DNA of 40,248 nt from Clostridia bacterium (GCA_017516315.1 JAFXDE010000015.1:1-40248); one strand, 5' to 3'. Numbered from the stretch's first letter, positions 7,125-15,515 are shown. The notes: generated by a model from the sequence alone, not told the origin. Numbers and translations: made by a program.

Positions 7125-8054
7125 ATGGATAGAAATGTAATATATTCAGAATTAATGCAAATGCAAAGCGCAGATGGTATCTCTTTGATAGGTCCAAAAG
7201 ATATGAAAAATATCAAATTGCTTCCTGATTATAATTTAGAATATTTTTATATTTACGCAAAAGCTTATATCTCAAAAAATGATAAAGAAGTTGCCAAAAA
7301 TTATGTGAGCATTGTAAATAGGTTTTTGACACATATATCAAAGTTTAATTGCGATTTAAAAGATGTCAATCAGGAACTCGTTAACAGTTTTTTTGAAACA
7401 AACAAGAACCATAGTCAATCAACCATTAACAATTACAAGATTTGGCTTAGCAACTTTTTCTCATTCTTTTCCTTATTAAAAAAAATAGATTTAAGCCAAT
7501 TCAAAGGAAAAATAGAAAGTAAAGACAATAAAATAATCTCAGCAGAAAAATTATCAAAAGCTAAAGAAGTGTATAGAAAGATTCGTAGAGAATCCGACAA
7601 AGACAGTGAAGATTACAAAACAGCTACTAAGAGTTTATTTGTTCTTGAAATGTTGTTCTCTGTACCTTTGTCTATGAATGACATTGGTAGATTTCATAAA
7701 GAAAAAGGTAAATACAGCAAAAACAAAATCTATTTTGAAGGAGAAACCTATGATGCCCCTGCTTCATTGATTAGTCTTATTGAAGAAATGTATGTGACAA
7801 ACTTGTTCTTTGAGACCAATGACATCACAACAACAGTAAATCGTATGAAAAAAGAACTATCCGATTACGATATGGGAGCACTAACCGCTAAAAAGAAAGA
7901 TGGAGGAGCAAAAGCGACTAGAGACGCTATTTTTTGGGCTTGTCCACAATGTGGCGAAAAGTATGAAGCTGTGGCTGAAAATTGGTGTGTAAAACAATAC
8001 ACATCTAACGGAGAAAATTGGGTAGTTTGTAGGGAGAACTGTGCTAATGGGTAA
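7125..8054 (+). CDS. Integrase-like protein with SAM-like core-binding domain, no visible catalytic residues, C-terminal zinc ribbon
   Basis: 309 aa from ATG 7125 (AAAGGAG at 7111-7117). Residues of about 36-118 look like the phage-integrase SAM-like core-binding domain: EYFYIYAKAYIS, NRFLTHISKF, STINNYKIWLSNFFSFF. Residues of about 165-250 resemble the first part of a tyrosine-recombinase catalytic domain (TATKSLFVLEMLFSVPLSMN), but the GLR arginine is replaced, and no later H-x-x-R box or Tyr nucleophile is visible. Instead there is a Cys cluster (C273-x2-C276, C288, C302-x3-C306) that looks like a zinc ribbon. I infer a DNA-binding protein derived from an integrase. The stop overlaps the nuclease start by 8 bases, implying translational coupling. 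Confidence 0.7.
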   Translation: MDRNVIYSELMQMQSADGISLIGPKDMKNIKLLPDYNLEYFYIYAKAYISKNDKEVAKNYVSIVNRFLTHISKFNCDLKDVNQELVNSFFETNKNHSQSTINNYKIWLSNFFSFFSLLKKIDLSQFKGKIESKDNKIISAEKLSKAKEVYRKIRRESDKDSEDYKTATKSLFVLEMLFSVPLSMNDIGRFHKEKGKYSKNKIYFEGETYDAPASLISLIEEMYVTNLFFETNDITTTVNRMKKELSDYDMGALTAKKKDGGAKATRDAIFWACPQCGEKYEAVAENWCVKQYTSNGENWVVCRENCANG

Positions 8055-8610
8055 AGTTGTATCTTTGATTGATTTTGTTCCTTATTTTCCATATATAGAA
8101 ACATCATCCGATAACTCTTTACAAAACGAAACATATGATTGGGTTGAAAAACAAAAAGACTTAGGTAACAAAGGTGAAAAAATAGTTGAATTGTATTTAA
8201 AAGAAAAGCATAATAGCACAAAGGTAACAAAACAAAAAGATGATAGTGCAGGTTATGATTTAGATGTAGATATTCCTGGTGTAGTGCCATATATAGAAGT
8301 TAAAACTACATCTGAAAGAAAAAAACATTTCTTAGTTTCGTACAACGAAATTAAAGTAGCAAAAGAAAAAGGTTCGGATTATCAAATTTATTTCGTATGC
8401 CTAAAAAATAAAGTCGAAGGAACTATTTATGTTATAGAAAACCCATTTGTTACATTAGGTTTAAACAAGGTTTTTGAAACAACAAATTCTAACAATATAG
8501 CAAGATTAAAAATAGGCTCAATTGAGGTTGAGATTTTAAATTTTGAAAACTTTAAAAGAATCGATGATGAAATAAGTAGAGCTGTTATAAAACAAGTTAT
8601 GGATGATTAA
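8047..8610 (+). CDS. DUF3883-like PD-(D/E)XK nuclease domain protein
   Basis: 187 aa from ATG 8047 (AGGGAG at 8031-8036). A GTG at 8041 is possible, but it lies only four bases from that site. The C-terminal two thirds match the DUF3883/Mrr-like restriction-endonuclease fold: GNKGEKIVELYLKEK (Glu44), DSAGYDLDV (Asp71), PYIEVKTTS (Glu84, Lys86), then a FLVSYNEIKVAKEKG..YQIYFV helix and strand. Asp71, Glu84 and Lys86 fit the D-(D/E)-x-K active site. Family members cut DNA and often sit in restriction or defence proteins, usually fused to other domains; here the domain is nearly alone. The overlap with the integrase-like gene suggests that the two work together, perhaps one as DNA reader and one as cutter (inference). 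Confidence 0.75.
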   Translation: MGKVVSLIDFVPYFPYIETSSDNSLQNETYDWVEKQKDLGNKGEKIVELYLKEKHNSTKVTKQKDDSAGYDLDVDIPGVVPYIEVKTTSERKKHFLVSYNEIKVAKEKGSDYQIYFVCLKNKVEGTIYVIENPFVTLGLNKVFETTNSNNIARLKIGSIEVEILNFENFKRIDDEISRAVIKQVMDD

Positions 8611-8631
8611 AAAGGTTTAATTCAACCTTTT
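8610..8631 (+). terminator. Terminator of the island operon
   Basis: AAAAGGTT (8610-8617), a 6-base loop and AACCTTTT (8624-8631) directly after the nuclease stop codon. Confidence 0.6.
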
Positions 8632-8701
8632 AACGATACCCCACAATTTAACGATTACCCACCCTCAAATCAACATAACTACACACTATACACATAAAAA
8701 C

Positions 8702-8742
8702 AGCGTTGCAGACGGTAGCACATCTACCCAAACTGCAACGCT
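8702..8742. other. Nested hairpin between nuclease and tRNA-Ser
   Basis: AGCGTTGCAG (8702-8711) pairs perfectly with CTGCAACGCT (8733-8742), and GGTAG/CTACC pair inside the loop. The tail TTTGTATTATA is only weakly T-rich. It may be a back-up terminator or part of the island end. The rest of 8632-8791 shows no gene. Confidence 0.5.
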
Positions 8743-8791
8743 TTGTATTATAACCCCTTATACTACAAGGGAAAATCGCTTTAAAATAACG

Positions 8792-8827
8792 ATACCACCG
8801 TCGATAATATTGTATCAACAGTGGTAT
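8792..8827 (-). terminator. Hairpin after tRNA-Ser, likely its terminator
   Basis: ATACCAC (8792-8798) pairs with GTGGTAT (8821-8827), with GATA/TATC inside. On the minus strand it is followed by TTATTTT. The right-hand inverted repeat of the candidate island lies inside this hairpin. Confidence 0.5.
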
Positions 8828-8833
8828 TGATTT

Positions 8834-8926
8834 TGGCGGAGAGCAAGGGATTCGAACCCTCGAAGCCGTTTTAGCGACTTACACGATTTCCAATCGTGCT
8901 CCTTCGACCAGCTCGGACAACTCTCC
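8834..8926 (-). tRNA. tRNA-Ser (anticodon GGA)
   Basis: On the minus strand the acceptor arm GGAGAGT pairs with GCTCTCC (last pair T-G) and is followed by G and an encoded CCA. The anticodon loop TTGGAAA is closed by a CGA/TCG stem and gives GGA, reading UCC/UCU. A long variable arm and the T loop GGTTCGAATCC are class II serine features. Length is 93 bases with CCA. Its 3' end faces the AT-rich island. Confidence 0.95.
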
Positions 8927-8992
8927 ATAACAACTTTGACATTATAACCTATTGAAACGGAAAAATCAAGTGATTTTCAAAAATAATTTAAA

Positions 8993-9021
8993 TTGCCGCC
9001 GAAAATTTTATCCGACGGCAA
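8993..9021 (-). terminator. Terminator after the FAD oxidoreductase gene
   Basis: TTGCCGCCG (8993-9001) pairs with CGACGGCAA (9013-9021) with one G-U in the minus-strand RNA, 12 bases past the stop. Confidence 0.6.
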
Positions 9022-9032
9022 GGTTTTTATCA

Positions 9033-10343
9033 TCAGAGAGCCTTATATTTTTCTGCCCAGGCATTTACAGCCTCCTCGCTGTATATTTCAGGCATTTTTC
9101 TGCACACTGAGTCCATAAAGGGGAGGGTGCGGAAATTTTTTACCAAGGGCGGAATGAGCTTCAGAAGGGGAGGACAAACGGCGATAATGTGCTTTATCTG
9201 CTTGGCTGAAAGATTTATGGGCGCACCGTCTGCTACTGCGATAAGCTCAGGAGTGAGTATTTCCTTTTCGAGAAGATAATCTACTTGCTCACCCTTGACG
9301 AAATTGAAAAAGTCCTTGAGCTTGTCGATGATTATAAGATCCTTTGCGTAGTGGTGGAAATATTCGTACTGATAGGGCCATAGAGACCTTTTATCGTAGG
9401 TGCCGACAGCCTTCATTACGGTTTCGGCTAAAATTTTGCCTGCATTCATGCTGAGGATTATACCGCTTCCGTTAAGAGGCACGGTCATACCTGCGCTGTC
9501 ACCGATAGCGGCATAGCCGTCGCAGACGAGAAGAGGAAGCATACGCTTTATGGGAAGGTCGATAAAGGTACCGCCGCGGAGAATCTCCTGACCGATGAAA
9601 GGAAACTCCTTTCTGAATGCGTCAAGAGAGGAATTTACCTCTTCGGCCGTAAGGGGACCTGCCGAGCCGAATTTTCCTATAAGAATGTCCACATATTTTT
9701 CGTCCGTAACTGTCCAACCAATGCCGGGAATGTTTCGGTTAAAGAGATTTATGAGATAAGGAGGGTCAGTTTTTTCACCTGTAAGATTTTTGAAATATGC
9801 TCTGTAAACGTGGAAAATTCCGGTGCTTTCCGGCTCTCTTTCTATTCCGCAGACAGAGGGAAGCTGTGTACGGACGGGAGAGTACATACCTGCCGCGTCG
9901 ATTACGAGGTCACAGTAAAGAGCGTATATTCTCTCGCTGTCACGGAGATTAAGCCCCTTTACCTTTGCTCCCTCGGTTACGGGAGAGAGGATTTCCGTGT
10001 CAAAGATAAATTTAACTCCTGCCTCCTCAGCCAAAGAGATAAGATAGGCGATAAGGAGCTTTCTGTCCATACAGATAGAGCCCTCGCCTACGGGAACACG
10101 GAGCATTACCGTGGCCTTGGGATTACGGAAGCCCTGAGGCATACCTGCAAAGAAGGTGCTTTCATCGGGACGGTCGATTCCTGAACGGTCGAAGGCATCC
10201 AGACTAAGCCAATCGTGCCAGTCATGGCCGATGGTGTCGGGATTTTCCTTTTCTACTACGGTGATGTCATAGCCGTTTTTAGCTAAATGTATGGCAGCTA
10301 CGAGACCGCCGTGACCGGCGCCTGCTACTAAAATCTTACTCAT
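9033..10343 (-). CDS. FAD-dependent oxidoreductase (geranylgeranyl reductase / FAD monooxygenase-like)
   Basis: 436 aa. The N-terminal Rossmann motif ILVAGAGHGGLVAAIHLAKNG (GxGxxG) is followed by VVEKE, the acidic residue that binds the FAD ribose. Later come LVIDAAGMYSPVR and YAAIGDSAGMTVPLNGSGI, the GD motif that contacts the FAD phosphate. The order fits the family of geranylgeranyl reductases, halogenases and aromatic monooxygenases. The substrate is not evident, and no prenyl-lipid or aromatic genes are nearby. AAGGAG precedes the ATG. The 233-base leader upstream contains hairpins (for example 10452-10484, CCGTA..TACGG) but no riboswitch that I recognise. Confidence 0.75.
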   Translation of the reverse strand: MSKILVAGAGHGGLVAAIHLAKNGYDITVVEKENPDTIGHDWHDWLSLDAFDRSGIDRPDESTFFAGMPQGFRNPKATVMLRVPVGEGSICMDRKLLIAYLISLAEEAGVKFIFDTEILSPVTEGAKVKGLNLRDSERIYALYCDLVIDAAGMYSPVRTQLPSVCGIEREPESTGIFHVYRAYFKNLTGEKTDPPYLINLFNRNIPGIGWTVTDEKYVDILIGKFGSAGPLTAEEVNSSLDAFRKEFPFIGQEILRGGTFIDLPIKRMLPLLVCDGYAAIGDSAGMTVPLNGSGIILSMNAGKILAETVMKAVGTYDKRSLWPYQYEYFHHYAKDLIIIDKLKDFFNFVKGEQVDYLLEKEILTPELIAVADGAPINLSAKQIKHIIAVCPPLLKLIPPLVKNFRTLPFMDSVCRKMPEIYSEEAVNAWAEKYKAL

Positions 10344-10576
10344 ATATTAACTCCTTGTGTTCGATAAGCTCCCCCGACTTTCGCGGGCGGATTACTCTGC
10401 GGTTATAATGCAGATACAGATTCATTTTAGGTGGTTTAACGGACAGTTATACCGTAGAAATTGCAGAAATAAAGCAATTTACGGGAAATGTGCCTTCTTT
10501 AGCAGCAAGCGGCTTAAAAAGTAGTACCGGACTGCTCTTTTCAGAAGTCTGCCTGCTTTAAATTACGCACCTCTTA

Positions 10577-12031
10577 TCAGTCCCATTCACAGCCGGTTAC
10601 TTTATCCATATCGATGCCCTTGGTATCGTTTGTCTTACGGATAAGACAGATAAGGGCCGCGATGAAGCCGGGAACGAGAAGAGCGAATGAGACGATACCT
10701 GTTACGCTGTTTCCGAGGATAGTGATAAGGGGAAGGCTGATTATGTATGAGATCGCTACGCCCACAGCCGTTACGATGAACTGAGCAGACATAGTGGATG
10801 AACGGAGATTTGTGGGTGAGGATTCGCCTATCATCATAATGATAACATCGTTGGTCGAATAGTAGCTTCCGATGAATGCACCGCAGCAGAAACCTACTAT
10901 ATAGGGGTTGAAGGCTACGGCGGAGCCTACGGAGAAGAGCACGAAGAAGAGAAGACCGTCAAATGCAGTAGTTACCGCAGCGGCTTTTCTGCCCTTTGAG
11001 TCACAAATAAAGCCCATAATTACTTGGGAAACAGCACAGCCTACGGGGAACATAAACAGAGCAGATGTTACATCTCCTATGCTTACTGCCTCGAGAGCAG
11101 CCTCTAGAGACTCAAAAAGACCCTTTCCGAAGTAGTTTTCAGCGTATCCGTAGGACATAATTACCTGATAGTTTATAGTACCGATGAAGCCGAGATTTGC
11201 TATGGCTGAGGTGATGTAAAGCCATTTGAGCTGACGGTGATTCATAGCGAATCTGAGTGCGGGGATAAGGCCGCCCTGGGCATCCTCAGCTTTTTTCTGT
11301 GCCTTCTGAGCGAGTCTTTCCTCGTCGCTCATTTTAAGGTAACGAAGACGGGAGTCGATGAAGGTGTCAGGCTCTCTTGCGAAAAGAAGGGCGATAAGGC
11401 TGGTTACGATACCTACGATAGCAGGGATAAGATAAACATTTCTCCACTGTGAGGAGTCAGCCATAAGCATACGTCTGAGAAGAGGTACGAGCATAACCGA
11501 CATATTGGCGAAGAATTTTATAACCGAATAGGTTCTCGCTCTGGTTTTCGCAGGTGAGGACTCCATAATGTAGACAACATGCATATCGTGAGGAATAAAG
11601 AACTGAATCATACATGCGCCGATAAAATACATAACGAGATTTCCTGAGAGGAAAACAATAAACATAGCAAAGCTCATACCGAAGGTGTTGATGATAAGGA
11701 ATCTCTTTCTGCCCCATTTGTCGGCTAAAGGACGGTAGAGAAGACCGAGAGCCTGGAAGGGAACGACGAGGATGGAAAGAATGTCCAGAAGGCCTACGGA
11801 GCTTTCACCGAACTTAGAGAAAAGGTCATTGGCGATTTCTGTTTTCATAAGTGTGCTTATCTGGGAAGCTATTTCGTCGGTAGCATAGATTATGCAGATA
11901 ATCAGCACCAGATAAGCGAAATAATAATTTCTTTTCGGCCTTGCCTTTTCCTTTTCCCATTTAGCGATTTCTTTTTCTCTTTTTTTCTGCTGACGCAAAA
12001 GCTTTTCAGCGGAAATTTCTTTTGTTTTCAT
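10577..12031 (-). CDS. MFS transporter
   Basis: 484 aa with a charged cytoplasmic N-terminus of about 35 residues, then about 12 membrane segments. The MFS motif A appears as RPLADKWGRKR between helices 2 and 3 and again as FICDSKGRKAA in the second half, with a charged central loop (KMSDEERLAQKAQKKAED). This is a metabolite or sugar permease-like transporter of the plasma membrane; the substrate is unknown. AAAGGAG precedes the ATG, and a perfect consensus promoter lies 30 bases upstream, so it is expected to be well expressed. It is followed by the FAD oxidoreductase after 233 bases, without evidence that they form one operon. Confidence 0.8.
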   Translation of the reverse strand: MKTKEISAEKLLRQQKKREKEIAKWEKEKARPKRNYYFAYLVLIICIIYATDEIASQISTLMKTEIANDLFSKFGESSVGLLDILSILVVPFQALGLLYRPLADKWGRKRFLIINTFGMSFAMFIVFLSGNLVMYFIGACMIQFFIPHDMHVVYIMESSPAKTRARTYSVIKFFANMSVMLVPLLRRMLMADSSQWRNVYLIPAIVGIVTSLIALLFAREPDTFIDSRLRYLKMSDEERLAQKAQKKAEDAQGGLIPALRFAMNHRQLKWLYITSAIANLGFIGTINYQVIMSYGYAENYFGKGLFESLEAALEAVSIGDVTSALFMFPVGCAVSQVIMGFICDSKGRKAAAVTTAFDGLLFFVLFSVGSAVAFNPYIVGFCCGAFIGSYYSTNDVIIMMIGESSPTNLRSSTMSAQFIVTAVGVAISYIISLPLITILGNSVTGIVSFALLVPGFIAALICLIRKTNDTKGIDMDKVTGCEWD

Positions 12032-12060
12032 AAAATCTCTCCTTTGGTTTACTATCTGAA

Positions 12061-12089
12061 ATTATAAAGCACCCGGAGTTATATGTCAA
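12061..12089 (-). promoter_or_regulatory. Perfect sigma-A consensus promoter for the MFS gene
   Basis: TTGACA (12084-12089), exactly 17 bases, TATAAT (12061-12066) on the minus strand. Confidence 0.8.
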
Positions 12090-12446
12090 GGCAAATAATG
12101 GAAAGATGTCTCTTTTCGATTATAAGGAATTCCTTTCTCAGTAAAAGAAGATGTCTGTCAATGCAGCGGCAGAGGGGGAGAGCCCTTCTTTTCCGGAAAA
12201 GAAGGGTGAGCAGGCGGTTACACAGACTGATTCTGATACCGAGCAGAGCAAGTATTAAAGCGTTTGACATAATAATAAATTTTTCTCTCATAATCTTCCT
12301 CTTTTCTTAAAATATGTAAAGAAGTGTTTTCTTTCATCCTTATTCTACATCTTCCGCATAAAAAATCCTGTCGAAAAAGGTAGGGAGAATGTCTTTTTTT
12401 GAAAAGAAAAGGATTTTTTGTTAGTTTTTCGCCGTAAAAAAGTCAC
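12090..12446. other. Gene-free stretch between the MFS promoter and the argH terminator
   Basis: I see no convincing gene here. Two overlapping short frames on opposite strands (12079-12291 and 12083-12310) are rich in Arg and Leu and resemble no protein I know; the minus one has a GAGGA site but runs into the MFS -35 box. The notable element is the perfect palindrome at 12183-12206. Confidence 0.5.
12183..12206. repeat. Perfect 24-bp palindrome
   Basis: CCCTTCTTTTCC is followed directly by its exact reverse complement GGAAAAGAAGGG. There is no spacer and no T-tract, so it looks more like a protein-binding site or a mobile-repeat core than a terminator. Confidence 0.8.
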
Positions 12447-12494
12447 AAAGCGACACCTTGTAAGATTTTTGTCTTTCTTTCAAAGTGTCGCTTT
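12447..12494 (-). terminator. Terminator after argH
   Basis: AAAGCGACACCTTG (12447-12460) pairs with CAAAGTGTCGCTTT (12481-12494) with one G-U, starting 10 bases past the argH stop. On the minus strand a GTGACTTTTTT tail follows. Confidence 0.7.
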
Positions 12495-12503
12495 ATTTTT
12501 AAA

Positions 12504-13880
12504 TTACATACCGAGCTTAAGGCGCGTATTTTTTATTTCATTGAGAACACATTCGGGAGACGGGCTGCCCTTGACTGTTCTTTTTTTAACACATTCGTCA
12601 AGGTCGATAGCCTTGTACACATCCTCATCGAAAAGCTCGCAGACAGCCTTGTACTCTCCGAGAGGTAAGGTTTCGAGAGTCAGCTCCTTGTCTATGCACA
12701 GAGCCACCAGCTGACCTGTGGCCTTGTAGGCATCTCTGAAGGGAAGTCCCTTATAAACGAGATAGTCTGCGGCGTCGGTAGCGTTGATGAAGCCCTTGGC
12801 GGCTGCCTTTCGCATATTGGCGGGCAGAACCGTAGCCGTGGCGAGCATGGGAGTAAAGGTTTCGATACACATAAGAGTGGTATCGAGGGCATCGAAAACG
12901 GCCTCCTTATCCTCCTGCATATCCTTATTATAGGCTAAAGGAAGGCCTTTCATAACAGTTAAAAGCGTCTGAAGGTTACCGAAAACTCTTCCCGACTTAC
13001 CGCGGACAAGCTCAGCGATATCGGGATTTTTCTTTTGGGGCATAATGCTGCTGCCCGTAGAGAAGGCATCGTCAAGCTCGATAAATTTGAATTCCCAGGA
13101 GCACCACATAATGATCTCTTCGGAGAAGCGGGAAAGATGAACCATTATAATAGAAAGAATACTTAAAAGCTCGAGGGCATAGTCTCTGTCGGAAACACCG
13201 TCGAGAGAATTATCGGTAACCTTGCCGTCAAGACCAAGGAGCTCAGCGACATATTCTCTGTCGAGGGGATATGTGGTGCCTGCAAGAGCGCCCGAGCCGA
13301 GAGGGGAGACCTTCGTTCTTTCCAGCCAGTCGGAAAGCCTGTCAAGGTCGCGGCTGAACATACTTACATAAGCCATAAGGTGATGACCGAAGGTGATAGG
13401 CTGTGCGCGCTGAAGGTGGGTATAGCCGGGCATAACTGCATCGTAGTTTTCCTCGGCTTTGTCTAAAATCGCTCCGATAAGATCTCTCAGTGAGCCGTCG
13501 ATTCTTTCGTATTGGTCGATAAGGTAAAGCTTGAAGTCGAGAGCTACCTGGTCATTACGGCTTCTGGCGGTGTGTAATCTTTTACCGCTGTCACCGATTC
13601 TTTTCGTAAGCTCGCCCTCTACAAAGGAGTGGATGTCCTCAGCGGTCATATCAAAGCTGAGTCTGCCCTCATCCAGATCTGCGAGAATTTCTTTAAGGTT
13701 TTCTACGATTTTTTCGCTTTCCTCCTTAGCTATTATGCCCTGCTTTCCGAGCATTGTAGCATGAGCGACAGAGCCTTTTATGTCCTGAGCGTACATTCGG
13801 CTGTCAAAGGAGATGGATGAATTGAAATCGTTGGTTTTGCTGTCGAGCTGTTTTTTAAAGCGTCCTGTCCAAAGGGGCAT
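12504..13880 (-). CDS. argH: Argininosuccinate lyase
   Basis: 458 aa, the usual length. It splits argininosuccinate into arginine and fumarate, the last step of arginine synthesis, in the cytoplasm as a tetramer. The fumarase/aspartase superfamily signature [12 protein letters not shown] (276-287) carries the mobile catalytic Ser278. HTARSRNDQ (103-111) and YTHLQRAQP (153-161, with His155) are the other two conserved regions. It lies downstream of argG in the same direction. The gap is 190 bases with an argG terminator and a separate promoter, so the two genes are adjacent but can be transcribed separately. AGGAGG precedes the ATG. Confidence 0.97.
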   Translation of the reverse strand: MPLWTGRFKKQLDSKTNDFNSSISFDSRMYAQDIKGSVAHATMLGKQGIIAKEESEKIVENLKEILADLDEGRLSFDMTAEDIHSFVEGELTKRIGDSGKRLHTARSRNDQVALDFKLYLIDQYERIDGSLRDLIGAILDKAEENYDAVMPGYTHLQRAQPITFGHHLMAYVSMFSRDLDRLSDWLERTKVSPLGSGALAGTTYPLDREYVAELLGLDGKVTDNSLDGVSDRDYALELLSILSIIMVHLSRFSEEIIMWCSWEFKFIELDDAFSTGSSIMPQKKNPDIAELVRGKSGRVFGNLQTLLTVMKGLPLAYNKDMQEDKEAVFDALDTTLMCIETFTPMLATATVLPANMRKAAAKGFINATDAADYLVYKGLPFRDAYKATGQLVALCIDKELTLETLPLGEYKAVCELFDEDVYKAIDLDECVKKRTVKGSPSPECVLNEIKNTRLKLGM

Positions 13881-13978
13881 AGGGGATTCCTCCTTGATTT
13901 AGTGTGTTCATATATTTAAGTAAGCTGTTATAATACCGACCTGCCGTATTATTATCTCTGAACGGCTTTGCCGAAGAG

Positions 13979-14007
13979 ATTATATCATAAACTGCAGCCA
14001 TATTCAA
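13979..14007 (-). promoter_or_regulatory. Promoter for argH
   Basis: TTGAAT (14002-14007), a 17-base spacer and TATAAT (13979-13984) with an extended TGA on the minus strand. TGAATATGGCTGCA across the -35 is a weak match to an ArgR box (TGNATWWWWATNCA). Confidence 0.65.
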
Positions 14008-14034
14008 TAGAGCAGATACTATTTAAATATATAA

Positions 14035-14056
14035 GGGGCTATCGTCTGACAGCCCC
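14035..14056 (-). terminator. Hairpin after argG
   Basis: GGGGCT (14035-14040) pairs with AGCCCC (14051-14056), 15 bases past the argG stop. The downstream minus-strand tract (TTATATATTT) is only moderately T-rich, so read-through into argH is possible. Confidence 0.55.
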
Positions 14057-14070
14057 GTAATCTGTGAAAA

Positions 14071-15291
14071 TTATTTGATATCCCAATCCTTGGAAAGCAT
14101 AGCCTTAACCTTAAGGGGAAGACCGAAGAGATTTATAAAGCCCTGTGAATCCATCTGATCGTAGCAGTCATCCTCATCGAAGGTAGCCATTTCTTCACTG
14201 TAAAGTGAGTAGGGTGACTTCATACCGGCACCGATGATGTTGCCTTTGTAGAGCTTGAGCTTAACTTCACCTGTAACTGTCTCCTGGGTTTTGTCCACGA
14301 AGGCTGAAAGAGCCTCACGGCAGGTGGTGAACCACTGACCGTTGTAAACGAGCTCGGAGAACTTAACTGCAAGCTGGCTCTTGAGATGCTGTGTCTCTTT
14401 GTCAAGGCAAAGCTGCTCGAGCATTTCGTGTGCCTTGTAAAGGATAGTTCCGCCCGGTGTTTCGTAAACGCCTCTGGATTTCATACCTACGAGACGGTTT
14501 TCAACCATATCTGCAATACCGATACCGTTTTCGCCGCCGACCTTATTGAGAGCCTTGACCATAGCGGGACCGTCGAGCTTTTCGCCGTTAAGGGTGGTGG
14601 GAACGCCCTTTTCGAAGCCGATGGTGATATAGGTGGGAGCGTCGGGAGCGCTTTCGGGTGTTACGCCCATTTCGAGGATTTCCTCGTACTTAGGCTCATT
14701 AGCGGGATCCTCAAGGTCGAGACCCTCATGGGAAAGGTGCCAGAGGTTTTTATCCTTTGAGTAGTTTGTCTCTCTGGTGATTTTGAGAGGAATGTTCTTT
14801 TTGATAGCGTATTCGATTTCTTCCTCACGGCTCTTGAATTCCCAAACACGCCAGGGAGCGATAATCTGCATATCGGGAGCGAAAGCCTTGATAGCGAGTT
14901 CGAAACGAACTTGGTCATTACCCTTACCTGTACAGCCGTGACAGATAGCGTCTGCGCCCTCTGCGATAGCGATTTCTACGATTCTTTTTGCGATAAGAGG
15001 ACGGGCGAAGGAGGTACCTAAAAGATACATACCCTCGTATACTGCGCCTGCCTTAAGAGTGGGATAGATGTAATCCTCTACGAATTCCTTATTAAGGTCC
15101 TCGATGTAAAGCTTTGATGCGCCGGTTTTGATGGCTTTTTCTTCGAGTCCGTCAAGCTCTGTGCCCTGACCTACGTCACCTGAAACTGCAATAACCTCAC
15201 AGCCTTCATAGTTTTCCTTGAGCCAAGGGATGATGATAGATGTATCAAGACCGCCTGAATAAGCAAGTACAATTTTTTTAATCTGTTTCAT
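14071..15291 (-). CDS. argG: Argininosuccinate synthase
   Basis: 406 aa, the usual length. It joins citrulline and aspartate with ATP to give argininosuccinate. The N-terminal PP-loop AYSGGLDTS (10-18) binds [25 protein letters not shown] and YETPGGTIL are family landmarks for substrate binding. argH follows. The upstream region holds a strong promoter and a likely ArgR site. No other arginine genes (argC, argJ, argB, argD, argF) lie in the window, so citrulline must come from enzymes encoded elsewhere. Confidence 0.97.
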   Translation of the reverse strand: MKQIKKIVLAYSGGLDTSIIIPWLKENYEGCEVIAVSGDVGQGTELDGLEEKAIKTGASKLYIEDLNKEFVEDYIYPTLKAGAVYEGMYLLGTSFARPLIAKRIVEIAIAEGADAICHGCTGKGNDQVRFELAIKAFAPDMQIIAPWRVWEFKSREEEIEYAIKKNIPLKITRETNYSKDKNLWHLSHEGLDLEDPANEPKYEEILEMGVTPESAPDAPTYITIGFEKGVPTTLNGEKLDGPAMVKALNKVGGENGIGIADMVENRLVGMKSRGVYETPGGTILYKAHEMLEQLCLDKETQHLKSQLAVKFSELVYNGQWFTTCREALSAFVDKTQETVTGEVKLKLYKGNIIGAGMKSPYSLYSEEMATFDEDDCYDQMDSQGFINLFGLPLKVKAMLSKDWDIK

Positions 15292-15326
15292 AGTTCTGTC
15301 TCCTCTGTTTTGAAAGTATGGATAAG

Positions 15327-15354
15327 ATTATACACTCATTTATGCAAAAGTCAA
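15327..15354 (-). promoter_or_regulatory. Promoter for argG
   Basis: TTGACT (15349-15354), a 16-base spacer and TATAAT (15327-15332) on the minus strand, 36 bases before the start codon. Confidence 0.7.
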
Positions 15355-15373
15355 GGGATTTTTTAATTATTTT

Positions 15374-15387
15374 TACATTTTTATTCA
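15374..15387 (-). promoter_or_regulatory. Candidate ArgR (ARG box) operator upstream of argG
   Basis: On the minus strand TGAATAAAAATGTA matches the ARG box pattern TGNATWWWWATNCA at 13 of 14 positions. It lies about 20 bases upstream of the argG -35. A second dyad, TATTCAA/TTGAATA, overlaps it at 15382-15400. Confidence 0.4.
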
Positions 15388-15485
15388 ATTTTTTTGAATA
15401 TACAGATAAAATATGCAAAAAATCTTTTCGTTGTACGCTGAAAAGAGCTGAAATCAGATAATTTTTTCAAATATAGAAAAAAATC

Positions 15486-15515
15486 TTGTATTAATCATCA
15501 GTTTTATGGTATTAT
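15486..15515 (+). promoter_or_regulatory. Promoter for the lipase gene
   Basis: TTGTAT (15486-15491), an 18-base spacer and TATTAT (15510-15515), divergent from argG. Confidence 0.45.

Larger units (their letters stand above)
6834..8823. mobile_element. Candidate small genomic island next to tRNA-Ser, bounded by short inverted repeats
   Basis: CACTGGTTGATACAAT (6834-6849, plus strand) and CACTGTTGATACAAT (8809-8823, minus strand) are inverted copies differing by one base insertion. Between them lie the tail of a serine recombinase, a two-gene operon that is visibly more AT-rich and AAA/TTA-codon-rich than its neighbours, and the operon's own promoter and terminator. The right repeat lies 11 bases past the 3' end of tRNA-Ser, a common island target. 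A further imperfect dyad (6822-6836 with 6876-6890, and ATGCAAC 6847-6853 with GTTGCAT 6867-6873) surrounds the left repeat. Boundaries and mobility are inferred. Confidence 0.4.

Noticed and set aside
10336-10425. 29-aa leader frame overlapping the start of the FAD oxidoreductase
   Set aside because: No ribosome-binding site before its ATG and no attenuator structure that I can recognise; kept only as a possibility.
12079-12291. 70-codon minus-strand frame with a GAGGA site
   Set aside because: Its 3' end runs through the -35 box of the MFS promoter, its composition is Arg/Leu-rich like a random frame, and the perfect palindrome lies in its middle.
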